Assembly: GCA_030998225.1 (NCBI GenBank)
Contig: JAPYXD010000391.1
Coordinates: forward strand, 2,232,001-2,296,000
Source: Diplolepis rosae
Taxonomy: Eukaryota > Arthropoda > Insecta > Hymenoptera > Diplolepididae
DNA length: 64,000 nucleotides
Reading direction: 5' to 3'
Part shown: positions 32,811 to 43,466 of the stretch, piece after piece
Position numbering within the stretch: the stretch's first letter is position 1
How the letters are laid out: every line of letters begins with the position of its first letter
Made by a program: the position numbers and the translations under genes
The notes under the pieces: model-generated
What the model was told of the DNA's origin: nothing
What the model saw: the letters and a program-made list of their open reading frames with translations, nothing else
Databases searched by the model: none

Positions 32811-35070
32811 ACTAGGGTGTTTATTATATTTACGTGATATTCCTATGAGCGGTCGCTACTAATAACAAACAGCTATCATTGTGGACAAATTCCATCCTTC
32901 AAACCTCTTCTGTGCAATTCCAGCCAATTCTATTCATTAGTTTACAAGTTACAGAGTGTAAAAGCAACCAACCTCCGAATTTTTTGCAAAGACGGAAAAA
33001 AGTATATTTCGTGTGTTGATTAAGGGAGTTACTCAGGATGAAGAATTAACGAACAGAAAAATCTTAAACTTTGCAGAGCGTTATAATGTAATTAAAAAAT
33101 TATCCGTACGAAATTTCAAGGTCTGAGGTGGGTTTTTTAGCGAGATATTCGTATTTCTATTTTTCGCCTCTCTAGATGATTCAACATGGGCTCTTATGAG
33201 AAATCGCGGAGTTTATCGTGTATTATCATTGATATCTTTTCAACTGACGAAAAGATCATAATGGGATTTGAACAGTAGAAAGATAAGATATTCAGGAATA
33301 GTTATCAACTTTAATAACATTCGAAGGTGGGTTCTGAAAGTAATAACAAATACGATAAAGATTGGAAATTGCAGTGATTTTGGTCTTTGATTAGGTATGT
33401 GGCAACGTCGCATTCGTAGGTTATGTGCGCGAAATTTGAAATGTAGGCGTTATATCTGTTCACCAGCTCGTACTAACTGGTGATTAAAATTTGATATGAA
33501 AATCAGGTTTTTAATAAATGAAATATAACGTATTAATTATTCGTATGATAAATAAACGAATTAAGTAAATACAAACAACTTTATTTACATACATATCATA
33601 ATACGTGATACGTAAATTCTTTCTCAATGGCAAGCTAAATTTGTCTTATTTTCACAGTCTTGGAACGATATAACAATTTTTCAATACATATCTATTATCA
33701 TCACATTCGATCATTAATTATTATTTAGAATATTTGATACGTATACAATTTTTAACTTTCCTATTATTTGTAACACGAATTTTCCCATTTTTATCAGCAC
33801 CAAACAAACGAGATAATCCGTCAAAACCATGTTCTTTGTATGCATCGATAACTATAGCTACCGTGATGTCAGAGGCAATCATTTTTCCTCATTTGGACGG
33901 ATGTGTAGCTTTTTAATTCATTGTATAATTTTATGTCCGAGAAATATTTCTTAGGTGCTGACGTGACCATATGTGCGACTGTACACCCGTGCGCACACGA
34001 ACAAACAAGATGCGGCGTTGCCATATCAAGCACTACTGTAGTCAACATGCGTGTTTAACCCTGTTTTGACTAGGCGGGTAGGTGAGTAACTCCCTTTAAA
34101 CACTACTTTTAGTGCGGAAGAACCTTATCAGACACCAAGGCCAAACTCAATAAATATGATTCGGAGTCTGCTCCATCATATGGAATGCTTCAGAAATGGT
34201 TTACCAAATTTCTTTGTGGTGATACGAGCACAGAAACCATACCAAGTCCAGGTCGTCCAAATGAGATCACTACACCAGAAATGATTAAAGAAATTCATGA
34301 TATTGTTTTAAATGACCCGAAAGTCAAAGTGCGGGTGATTGCTGAGATCGCATCTATCTCAACTCAGCGCCTGGTCAATATGTTGCATACATATTTGTGC
34401 ATGAGAAAGCTCGGTGCAAGATGGGTGTTGCGATTGCTCACAATCGAACAAAAACGCATTTTTGTGATCTTTACGGAGCAAAAATTAGGACTATTTTAAT
34501 CGCAATCCGAAAGAGTTTTTGCGTCGATTTGTGACGATGGATAAAACATGGATCCAGCCCTATACTCCGGAATCACATCAAGGGTCAAAACGCCTTGACA
34601 AAGGAAGGGCGATTACTGGAGGATATTATGCTGCGTTACTGGATCGATTGGTTGACGGAATGAGGAAAAAACTGCCACGTTTGAAGAAGAAAAAAATTCT
34701 TTTTCTTCATGACAACGCAGCATCTCGCACGTTGAACAATGTACACTCAAAAAAGCATGAATTGAGTTTCAAATTACTCCTGCATCCACCGTATTCTCCA
34801 GACCTGGTCCCCCAGCGACAATTATCTATTCCGAAACCTCAAGAGATAGCTGTGTGGTAGCTGTTTTGAGTGGAGCGAAGAAGTTGAATGGGAAACAAAA
34901 AAGTATTTTGGAGGGTTTGACAAATTGTATTATTTGGAAGGGATAGAAAAATTGAAAGATCGTTGGACTCGTTGTATTGAGCTAAAAGGAGAGTAGGTTG
35001 ATAGATAAAACCGATTTTTGCCAAAAATTAAATTCTTGATTATTTTATCACGTCAGTATCAAACACCCTA
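32811..35070 (+). mobile_element. mariner (ETW-type) remnant, split by a TTAA-flanked insertion
   Basis: Left end ACTAGGGTGTTTATTATATT; right end CAGTATCAAACACCCTACT. The element is interrupted at 33,020-34,099. Coding remains: LQKWFTKFLCGDTSTETIPS, PSPGRPNEITTPEM, CMRKLGARWVLRLLTIEQ, LRRFVTMDKTWIQPYT (first Asp present, DETW reads DKTW), RAITGGYYAALLDRLVDGMR, KKKILFLHDNAASRT (second Asp), a frameshift at PDLVPQRQLS, then YYLEGIEKLKDRW. It is dead. Confidence 0.75.
33024..34095. mobile_element. piggyBac-like non-autonomous element (1.07 kb), nested in a mariner
   Basis: Ends GGGAGTTACTCA and TGAGTAACTCCC, with TTAA at 33020-33023 and 34096-34099. The uninterrupted sequence (GTTGATTAAACACT) is present at 14,690 and 54,820, which confirms the insertion and a TTAA duplication. 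TTAA duplication with GGG-starting ends is typical of piggyBac-type elements. The interior is AT-rich with no transposase. Confidence 0.75.
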
Positions 35071-35460
35071 CTAAATAGCATTCGTAAATTCTCAACTGAG
35101 AAAAATTATGTTTCACGTCTCAAAAAGAAACACAGGCCCACTAAAAAGAAACAAAGTTGTCTGCGCCATGGATAGAACCATGATTGTCCTATGTATTTTC
35201 ACCCGCTGAAAACGAATCTGAACTCAGTTTAACCCCTACACAACTGGATGCTTCTCTGCATTGAAAAACCTGAAATATGCATAAAGCCGTAGAATTCACT
35301 AAACAAGATCGAACATATGAGCTCACACTGATAGCAATAGTTCAAGAGATGTGGCCATTTGGTTGTAGGTTAGAAATTTATAATTCTATTTGTGATTCAA
35401 TATATCTCTATAAACTATTCAGTATGTTAAAGATATCAATCGAAGTACACAAATACAGAG

Positions 35461-36351
35461 TGGGCCATCTAACATTTGGAAGTTTAATCGGCGATAAAAG
35501 AAATTTATTGATATTTTTTCAAAAGTATGGTTTTATAAGAAATATTGATCCTTTCCATTTAAGAATGAAACACATTATTCAAATGTCTGCCACGGCTGAC
35601 GCTGCAGTACCCCATTCGATCAACCCAATATCATATTAAGAGATAGAGCCCATTCCACATCGGAGGCTATGTGAATGAACAACATTGTCAAATTTGGGGC
35701 TCAGAAGCTCCAAACATCATTATTGAGAAGCCGATGCACCCACAGCGAGTGAATGTTTGGTGCGAATTTTGTTACGGTGGTATCATTAGGCCATTTTTCT
35801 TTAAAAATTTGGAAGGATTCGCCGTTACGATCAATGGCGAGCGTTACCGTGCCATACTCAGCGCAATTTTTATTTCCAAAAATTGAAAAGGATGACATGG
35901 ATGACATTTGGTTTCAACAGGATGAGGCTACTTGCCACACAGCCAACGTAACAATCGATCTTTTGCGCACCATTTTCAAAAATCGAATAATCAGCCTAAA
36001 TTCTGATGTCAATTGGCCACCACGGAGCTGTGATTCATCCCCATTGACTATTTTTTGTGGGGAGCCGTTAAGGATAAGTGTTACACTAACCAGACAGAGA
36101 CGATTGAGGCCATGAAACACGAAATCGAAGTTACCATTCATAGAATTGAAGCCCAAACAATCGAAATTGTACTGGAAAATTGGGTTGATCTAATGGGGTA
36201 CCGTAAGGCTTGAAGTAACAGTCATTTGAATGATGTGTTCCATTCTTAGATGGAAAGATTTAATCTTTCTAATAAAACCATTCCTTTGAAAAAATATACA
36301 TACGTTTTTTTCACAGACGATTCAAATTCTAAATTTTAGATTGCCCACACT
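35461..36351 (+). mobile_element. IS630/Tc1-type element, internally deleted, upstream of SPH-E
   Basis: Ends GTGGGCCATCTAACATTTGG and the inverse at about 36,330-36,351. After a short non-coding head, blocks read HIGGYVNEQHCQIWGSEAPN-like, PMHPQRVNVWCEFCYGG, INGERYRAILSAIF, MDDIWFQQDEATCHTANVTI (second Asp), FKNRIISLNSDVNWPPRSCD then a frameshift before the third block, and a SNSHLNDV-like C-terminus. The N-terminus and first catalytic block are missing. It is dead. Confidence 0.7.
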
Positions 36352-36749
36352 GAAGTAAGTAAAACTGGTCGAATCAGAAATATAATATGTGAAGCTGAAC
36401 ACTGAATATTGCTATAGAAACCAATAATATGGTTGATTATTTCATATTCATTTAATTACAATCGGATGGTCAAAATACACATCCCATATTTCTATATCTA
36501 TGTCACCGGAGAGGTAAGGTTAAATTGATCATAAATATGGTTGTAACGGGCATTCCTTTTTATCAGTGTAAAAAGTCCAACTGGGAATTCCATAACTTTT
36601 CCATGACAAAACCATAACGCTAAAACACTTCATGAGCAACTTTCGTGATCAATTTCCGCACAGGAATTCCAGTAATCAATCCTGATTTCTTCATCTCGAT
36701 TTTTTACATGTCGTTGGTTCTTTGCCTCAAATCTGACGGGATAACAGGA

Positions 36750-36938
36750 AATTTATATCAGCGAGGTCAGCCATGAAACTGTGGTGAATATGATAAAACA
36801 TATATTACACATACGTAAATACTCTTCTGGCAAACAAATTTACGTCACAGAACTAGGTACATTTAAGGAGTACATGAGAGTGTGACTTCATATACGTACA
36901 AGCAGGTAATACAAAACAGTTTCGTTGGTGGAATTATA
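36750..36938 (+). promoter_or_regulatory. SPH-E upstream region (conserved promoter candidate)
   Basis: Contains AATTTATATCAGCGAGGTCA, AACATATATTACACATACG and TTACGTCACAGAACTAGG in the conserved order. 36,352-36,749 is conserved intergenic DNA with no gene. Confidence 0.4.
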
Positions 36939-39900
36939 ATGTCCAAAATTATCCTCGTTCTGCTTTTCACCTTCACAACAATCTCGAATGCATTGGGTGA
37001 ATATAAATTTTTAGAACAATATAATATATATATAAAGAATAAACTAATACTTAGCGTAGGCTAAATGCCTAACGAGTTATTACGCGACGTGAGACAATGC
37101 TCGGAGGAGTTCGATGCCCAGGCATAGTCGAGGCGTAGCTGAGGCAAAGGCGGGACGAAGCCGAGGCGAGATCAGTCCTGCGAGCATTTGAAGCGAGTCT
37201 CGTAATTACCCGAATTGTGTGCATTGGCGCATATTCTTTTTTATGTGACTTCGGCGCATTTACGGGTTTTTCTACTTAGACTCGAATCCAATCTGAAAAG
37301 GTCGAAATTGCCGTGATTATCGCCCATCTCACTTGATATTCCGCGAATACTTCCGGCCATTTTGATTTTCTCGATCTTGTGTGATAGTAGCACATTGTAA
37401 TAGACGCATGCGCAATTCAAATGTACAAGGCTTTCAGTACAGTGCCAACGCTGTACGAAGAAGAAGAAGAAGAATAAGATTACGCTCAGCTGTATCGTAA
37501 TAGGCGCATGCGCAGTTCAATTTTCACATCACATTCCTCTGTATCGTAATACGCAACATTACGCTACTCGCAACTATAGCGTAAAAACGCGCTAATGCGT
37601 GGTAAGAAGAGTACAATGATCATATCTATAGCGTAATGATGCATTGAATAAGTTAATGGCACTTTACGCTATTGTTTCTTTGCTCATAATTACTTCAATC
37701 ATTTTGTTGGATATTAGGAAGAAAAAAGTATGTGCTGAACTTTTGCATTTTGAATATTGAAACTTGTTTTATATTATATCTTCCCTAAGCAGACCTGAAC
37801 GAAAGTTTTATTTGTATTTTTATCTATGCATTAAGTGATTAATTTTCCAGTATCCAGGCCTTTTTATTTGTTGCAGAATCAAATTTTTCATTGCTAGAAA
37901 ATAAAGCACCACGAAGAAGAAGAATTCAAGGGTATCTCGGCAAAGAGGAATTACAGTATGTGGTTTCCGTAGGAGTTTTTAAGGATGAAAGTTATAAGCA
38001 CATATGTATGGCAGTTATGATTACAGGATTAAACGGAATCACCGCAGCAATTTGTGGCCATTATTAGTAATTATTAATAACAAATATATTTATACAAGGT
38101 CGGTCGCTAGAGTTCCCAGACAAGCTGACTAAATCAAGAAAACTAAGAATATTTTTGACTAAATAATTTTTTTGATAATTTATATATAATAATCAAACTC
38201 ATTACAGTATTCATATATCATTAGTATAAAGCGATCATCAAACAATAAATAATAACTCCTTATTACTTTTTGACTGTAACGTTCTCGAGAAAGTAAACAG
38301 TATTCAGCACTAGTCGAAGTTGCGCCTCAATTATATACCTAACATTTGCGTAATACTTGGGGATATCACAATGAATTTTTTTTAGATTTTTCAAAAACAA
38401 AAAATGAATTTAACTATCAGAGAATTATAAAAATTGATGATAATAACACAGGTCTGCAAATAATGGGTTTGTATTTGTTGTCGAAAAGCTATGGGTCGTT
38501 TCCGGAGTAATTTTTGACGTAGAATCCGAATCCGGAATCAGAATCAGCCTATCACGTCAGAATTTTGAGATATTTGAGGTTATGTGCTTGAAAAATCGGG
38601 ATTTTCGCTACTTTTAAGGTTATGTACAGGGCGCAATACATTTTTTTGGTTTTTTTCTCAAATGTCATCATTTAGCACTACTCTTTCCCTTCAAAATGAG
38701 CTATTATACAGTCACGAGCGATTTTTTTTTCACAACGATACGGCCATATCAAGTTTTGACATTTGTCCGAACAACCTTATGATCATTCACATTGACCATT
38801 TTGCATTCGAAAATTTATCTTGAAACTTTGTTCTTGCGGGTTTTGATGGTCTGTGAATAAGAATTTACAGTCAGAAAATTGACATTTCCATTTCTAAGAT
38901 GGCGGATTCAAAATGGCGGATCGAAATTAACGAAATTAAACGATTTCGCTCTCTAAAAACTCTTACTCGGGGGTGTCGAAGTTGCTGATTACGAAAATGA
39001 GGTCGCAAGATTGACATTTCCATTTTCAAGATGGTAGATTCAATTTCGAGGATGGAAATCGACAGAGAACACAGTATTGGTATCTGAAATCCTGCATTCG
39101 GTAGTTTTACGGTCGTCAAGTATTTCATGTAAAAAAAAAAGAATTTTTTTCTCAAGGTAATGAATTTGAAATAAAGAATAAAAATTAGCTAAATAGTGAT
39201 AAATAGTATAAATTTCTTGATTCCGGTCTACCATTTTGATTTTTCTGTTAAAATCTGTAGAGGTCGATTCCGATTTTGTAATAAGCGACCTAAAAAATGC
39301 TTCGAGTACACATTCTCAGGGAAAAGAAGTAATGTGAGATTTTTCATCAGCTATATCAGATCATCTACTTGCAATTTTTAGAAATAAAATTATATTTATA
39401 AACAGCGACCTAAAAACTCCGCTTATAATAATTTTGAATAAAGAGTTTTTAGAGAGCGAAATCGTTTAATTTCGTAAATTTCGAACCGCCATTTTGAATC
39501 CTCCATCTTAGAAATGGAATTGTCAATTTTCTGACTGTAAATTATTATTCACAGACCATTAAAACCCGCAAGAACAAATTTTCAAGATAAATATTCGAAT
39601 GCAAAATGTTATGCACCAAAGAGTCAATGTGAATGATCATAAGGTTGTTCGGACTAATGTCAAAACTTGATATGGCCGTATCTTTGTGAAAAAAAAATCG
39701 CTCGTGACTGTATAATAGCTCATTTTGAAGGGAAAGAGTAGTGCTAAATGATGACATTTGAGAAAAAAAAACCAAAAAAATGTATTGCGCCCTGTACATA
39801 ACCTTAAAAGTAGCGAAAATCCCGATTTTTCGAGCACATAACCTCAAATATCTCAAAATCCTGACGTGATAGGCTGATTCCGATTCCGGATTCGGATTCT

Positions 39901-42290
39901 ACGTCAAAAATTATTCCGGAAACGACCTATAGCTTTTCAACAACAAAACCTTGCAGACCTGTGTAATTGCTATCACTTTTAAGAGATGTATGAAGCAATA
40001 TTATTTCTAAAATTACAGCTATTATGCAGAGAGAGCAGAATTGCTTGAAGTTGAACTGGATCTAACTAAGGAGGAACGGACAAAACTTCATGTGAATACA
40101 AAGAGACCTACGCATTCAGATCCGGATATGATCTATACTGTTATCCGTTTTATAGATTTTAATAAATACCTGTTTGATCAAGGTAGAGAAGAAATATACC
40201 AAGAACGACCTGATATTGGAGTCATTGTGGTAAGTTCTGAACTCAAAAAAAGACATTTAATAAAAATAAAGAGCGCCGTTCTCAGGCTATTAAACTTGCG
40301 ATGCAATGTTCAATTTTTTGATGTATAAAATATTGGGGAAAAAGCTGAGAGAAGATTGCTTGGAAACGTTACAGAAAACTTCACTAAAAATTAAAATGAT
40401 CTTATCTAATGAGCGAGGTAGAATCGTGTATTTCGAATTTTTATGTTTTAAATCTGTAAGGCGTTTTAAGAAGTATAATTCTAGAGCTTTTTTGGTATTC
40501 TACTAAATTTACGAAATTTTTCGACGTGAAGGGCCACGTAGTATTTTAACTAAATTATTTGACGTTGGGAGTTAAATTCAAAGAACGAATAACTAAATTT
40601 CCATGAACGTGTATGCGAAGTACTTACGTTATATATGGGTCATTCCATATTAGATTGACAGTCGATGTCACAGATTTGAACACGATAATTTTTTCTCGGT
40701 TATTTATCAACAATAAATAGACACGTATTTTTTTGTTTGGCCAAAAAAATTTTTTTGCAAGTATACGATTTTTCGAATTTTCTAAGAAATGATATTTTCG
40801 ATATAGCAAGCGCACTTTCAAGCCTGTTTATCTTGAAAACAATTGTTCGCACAAAAAATTTTCCAAATTACGAAAATTAGGGTTTTGGCTCTTCTTTACA
40901 GAGATTGTTGCGAAAAAATTGTTTAAACATTTTTTAACATACAAAAGTAAAGATATAAACGCAAACTCGGTTTTTTCCAAAGTTGGCCCCTTTCGAAATT
41001 TTTTTTTCGTGGATTTAAATTCTTTGAAGTCTGTTAGAAAATATGACAATCGAATCAAAATAGCTGGATCATTGATTCGGAAGTTATGGAATGTTGAAGA
41101 GCCTCGCGCGCAATCCGGGCGCAATCCGGGCGCTTCCACGCGCGGCGAGCGTTTACCTTTACTTTTAGCGCTAATAACTTACGCCCGGTAAACGCTCGCC
41201 GCGTTTGGAAGCGCCCGGATTGCGCGGGAGGTCGTGCGATGCCGTGCGAGGCTCTTCAAAATTACATAACTACCGAATGAATGATCCAGCCATTTTTGTT
41301 CAATCGTCATATTTTATAGCAGAAGTCAAAGAATCTAAATCCACGAAAAAAAAAATTTCGAAAGGGGCCAAATTTGAAAAAAAAAACGATTTTGCATTTA
41401 TTTCTTTACTTTTGTATGTTAAAAAATGTTTAAATAATTTTTTCGCAACAATCTATGTAAAGAAGAGTCAAAACCCTCATTTTCGTAATTTGGAAATTTT
41501 TTCGTGCGAACAATTGTTTCCAAGATTAACAGGCTTGAAAGTGCACTTGCTATGTCGAAAATATCATTTCTTACAAATTTCGAAAAATCGTATACTTGTA
41601 AAAAAAATTTTTTTGGCCAAACAAAAAAATACGTGTCTATTTATTGTTGATAAAGAACCGAATAAAAATTATCTTGTTCAAATCTGTGACATCGACTGTC
41701 AATCTAATATGGAATGACCCATATGTACACCGTACTTTTAAGTAATAAATGAAATTCCTTTCTAGTTGGAGAAAAAAGTACAGTTCACGAGACCAGTGCT
41801 GAATGTACCAATTTCAAGAATCAAGGAACTGCCAGATTGTACATATTTCACATTGATAGGAATAAACATGAAAGATAGACCTCCAGCAGAAAAGATGTTT
41901 ATGAAGAAGATTATTAGAAAGTACGACTTCTTTAGTTTTTTACCGGACAGACCATCGATGAAACCTTCGCAATTTCCTGTTGCGACCAATTCTTATAAGG
42001 GTGGATTTTTCCCAGAGGTTATTACTTCTTTATGCATTTTTACACATAATTCTTATCTATTATTTACCGTATTCACTGAAAAATATCTCAAGATTAACGA
42101 AAGATTTTTTTAGGAGGACTTGGGTGGTCCTGTATATTGGGAGAATCAATATGTAGGAATCTTGGTTGATTATGAGAGGGCCATTGTCGCAATAGATGCC
42201 GATCTTGAGGAACATATTAATAGAATTATAGCTTCGACATGGATTTCACAAAATAAAGAACGAAAACGTAAATTTCCATTTTCCAGTTAA
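36939..42290 (+). CDS. SPH-E: secreted serine protease homolog, five exons, altered C-terminus
   Basis: Exons: 36939-36996, 37877-38066, 40019-40229, 41766-42017, 42114-42290; GT-AG, phases 1, 2, 0, 0; 888 nt, 295 residues. Signal peptide MSKIILVLLFTFTTISNAL; polybasic APRRRRIQGY, the closest in the cluster to an S1 R|IVGG start; EELQYVVSVGVF; HICMAVMITGLNGITAAIC (His to Ile); QERPDIGVIV (Asp kept); LEKKVQFTRPVLNVP; EDLGGPVYWENQYVGIL (Ser to Leu). The tail differs from its relatives: the last codons read NKERKRKFPFSS and stop, where others have a longer basic then Ser/Thr-rich tail, because repeat Y-type DNA follows immediately. The usual AATAAA site is missing at the expected place. Introns 2 and 3 each hold a large inverted-repeat element. 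It may be functional; no catalysis expected. Confidence 0.74.
37072..37600. repeat. Repeat family X, copy 3 (SPH-E intron 1)
   Basis: Same orientation as copy 2. Contains the GC-rich core around GAGGCGTAGCTGAGGC, TACCCGAATTGTGTGCA, GCATGCGCAATTCAAATGTA and GAAGAAGAAGAAG runs. In SPH-E it replaces several hundred bases of intron 1 between GCTAAATGCCTAAC and GGTAAGAAGAGTAC, so intron 1 stays short. Confidence 0.6.
38447..39963. mobile_element. 1.5-kb inverted-repeat (foldback) element, SPH-E intron 2
   Basis: Begins CACAGGTCTGCAAATAATGG and ends CAAAACCTTGCAGACCTGTG. Arms of about 520 bp (38,447-38,967 and 39,436-39,963) surround a loop of about 470 bp. TAA on both sides (38444-46, 39964-66) reads as a 3-bp target duplication against the empty SPH-D site, which would suit a PIF/Harbinger-type non-autonomous element. 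Open frames on both strands are mirror images produced by the arms, not genes. Confidence 0.75.
40636..41721. mobile_element. 1.09-kb near-perfect palindrome element, SPH-E intron 3
   Basis: Begins TGGGTCATTCCATATTAGAT and ends ATCTAATATGGAATGACCCA. The arms run almost to the centre at about 41,165-41,185, leaving a spacer of only about 25-30 bp. A GC-rich core (AATCCGGGCGC, CGGCGAGCGTTTACC and inverses) contrasts with the AT-rich arms. The empty site TTATATATGTACACC in SPH-D intron 3 shows a TA duplication, so it is a Tc1/mariner-type foldback element. The long frames inside (for example 41205-41717) are by-products of the palindrome. Confidence 0.85.
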
Positions 42291-42860
42291 ATTATATGTA
42301 ATACGAAGAAAAAGTTATGATACAATATAGTTTACTGCATAAAGATCAACAAGTTCAAACTGCAATATTTTGTCATAAGATGTATATTTTTCTTAATTAA
42401 AAGAAATAATATTGAAAATCCAAAATATTATTTTTTAAGAATAATATCTGTAATACGAATAAAACGTAAGTTTGCAAAATTGTTCGTTTTAATAAGATCT
42501 ACGAATTTTATCTGACATAGTTTTCAAAAAACGTATATTTTTCAATTTAATTTTTAAAAATACGATTAAAATCCAAAAATTCCATTATTCAAACAAAACA
42601 CTGTTTTAGATAAAAAATCCCATTTATTAACCAAAATATGTGAGATACAAAATAAGCTTCAAAATAAAAAATCGTTTGCTAGAAAACAGTCTAGGAAATT
42701 TTTCCCTATTTTTAGATATTAGGAAGAAAATAGATTTTTTTTTAAATATTGTAAAGTTGACTTCAGCTTCAGTACCAAATTACAAGAAATAAACTCATAT
42801 GTACGCGTAGAATATAAGACCGAGCGCGAAGCGCGAGATCCAAGCAGAACGAAGCTACGG
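42291..42860. repeat. Repeat family Y, copy 2 (directly after SPH-E)
   Basis: AT-rich non-coding DNA ending with a CTTCAGTACCAAATTACAAG block, then AGACCGAGCGCGAAGCGCGA. It matches the 400-500 part of repeat Y at the window start. It begins right at the shortened SPH-E C-terminus. Confidence 0.45.
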
Positions 42861-42861
42861 T

Positions 42862-43010
42862 GTTTGATACTGGCGTGATATTTCTATGAGAGGTCGCCAA
42901 TAATAAAAAAGGCTATCATTGTTGACATGTTTTCTTCCTTAAACTTCTTCTGTCAAAATTTGAGTAAAATCCATTAATAAGTGGAAAAAAATCGTAGAAA
43001 AAAAATCTTG
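42862..43010. mobile_element. mariner 5' end fragment
   Basis: GGTGTTTGATACTGGCGTGA, then ATTTCTATGAGAGGTCGCCA, matches the 5' untranslated end of the ETW-type mariners (for example 24,461-24,540). No coding part remains. 43,010-43,466 is a shortened SPH upstream region. Confidence 0.5.
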
Positions 43011-43466
43011 TGCGACACGGAAAACAATGTGTCTCTAAACTATCCAGCATGTTGAAAGAAGAAATCTAAGTGTCGTAAGTAAAACTGGTCAAATCAGAAA
43101 TATAATATGGGAAGGTGAATACTGAATATTGCTATAGCAACCAATAGTATGGTTGATTCTCTAATATTCGTTTAGTTATAATCGGATGGTCAAAATAGAC
43201 ATCTCATATTGCTGTATCCAAGCCACCAAAATGGTAAGGTTAAATCAATCATAAACATGTTTGCAACGGCCATTCCTTTCTATCAGTGCATAAAGTCAAA
43301 CTGAGAATCATATAACTTTTCCAGGATAAAACCATAACCCTAAAACACTTCACGAGCAACTTTCCTGATTAATTTGCGCAGAGAAATACCAGTAATCAAT
43401 CCCAATTTATATTATATTTATACGTACGAAGAAGTATTACAAAACAGATTCATTGGTGGATTTATA

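Noticed and set aside
38584..39856. Near-identical small proteins on opposite strands (38,584-38,823 + and 39,637-39,856 -)
   Set aside because: They are the two arms of the 1.5-kb inverted-repeat element, not two genes.
41205..41717. 170-residue open frame in SPH-E intron 3
   Set aside because: It is one arm of a palindromic element; the other arm codes the mirror sequence. There is no similarity to a known family and no start context.
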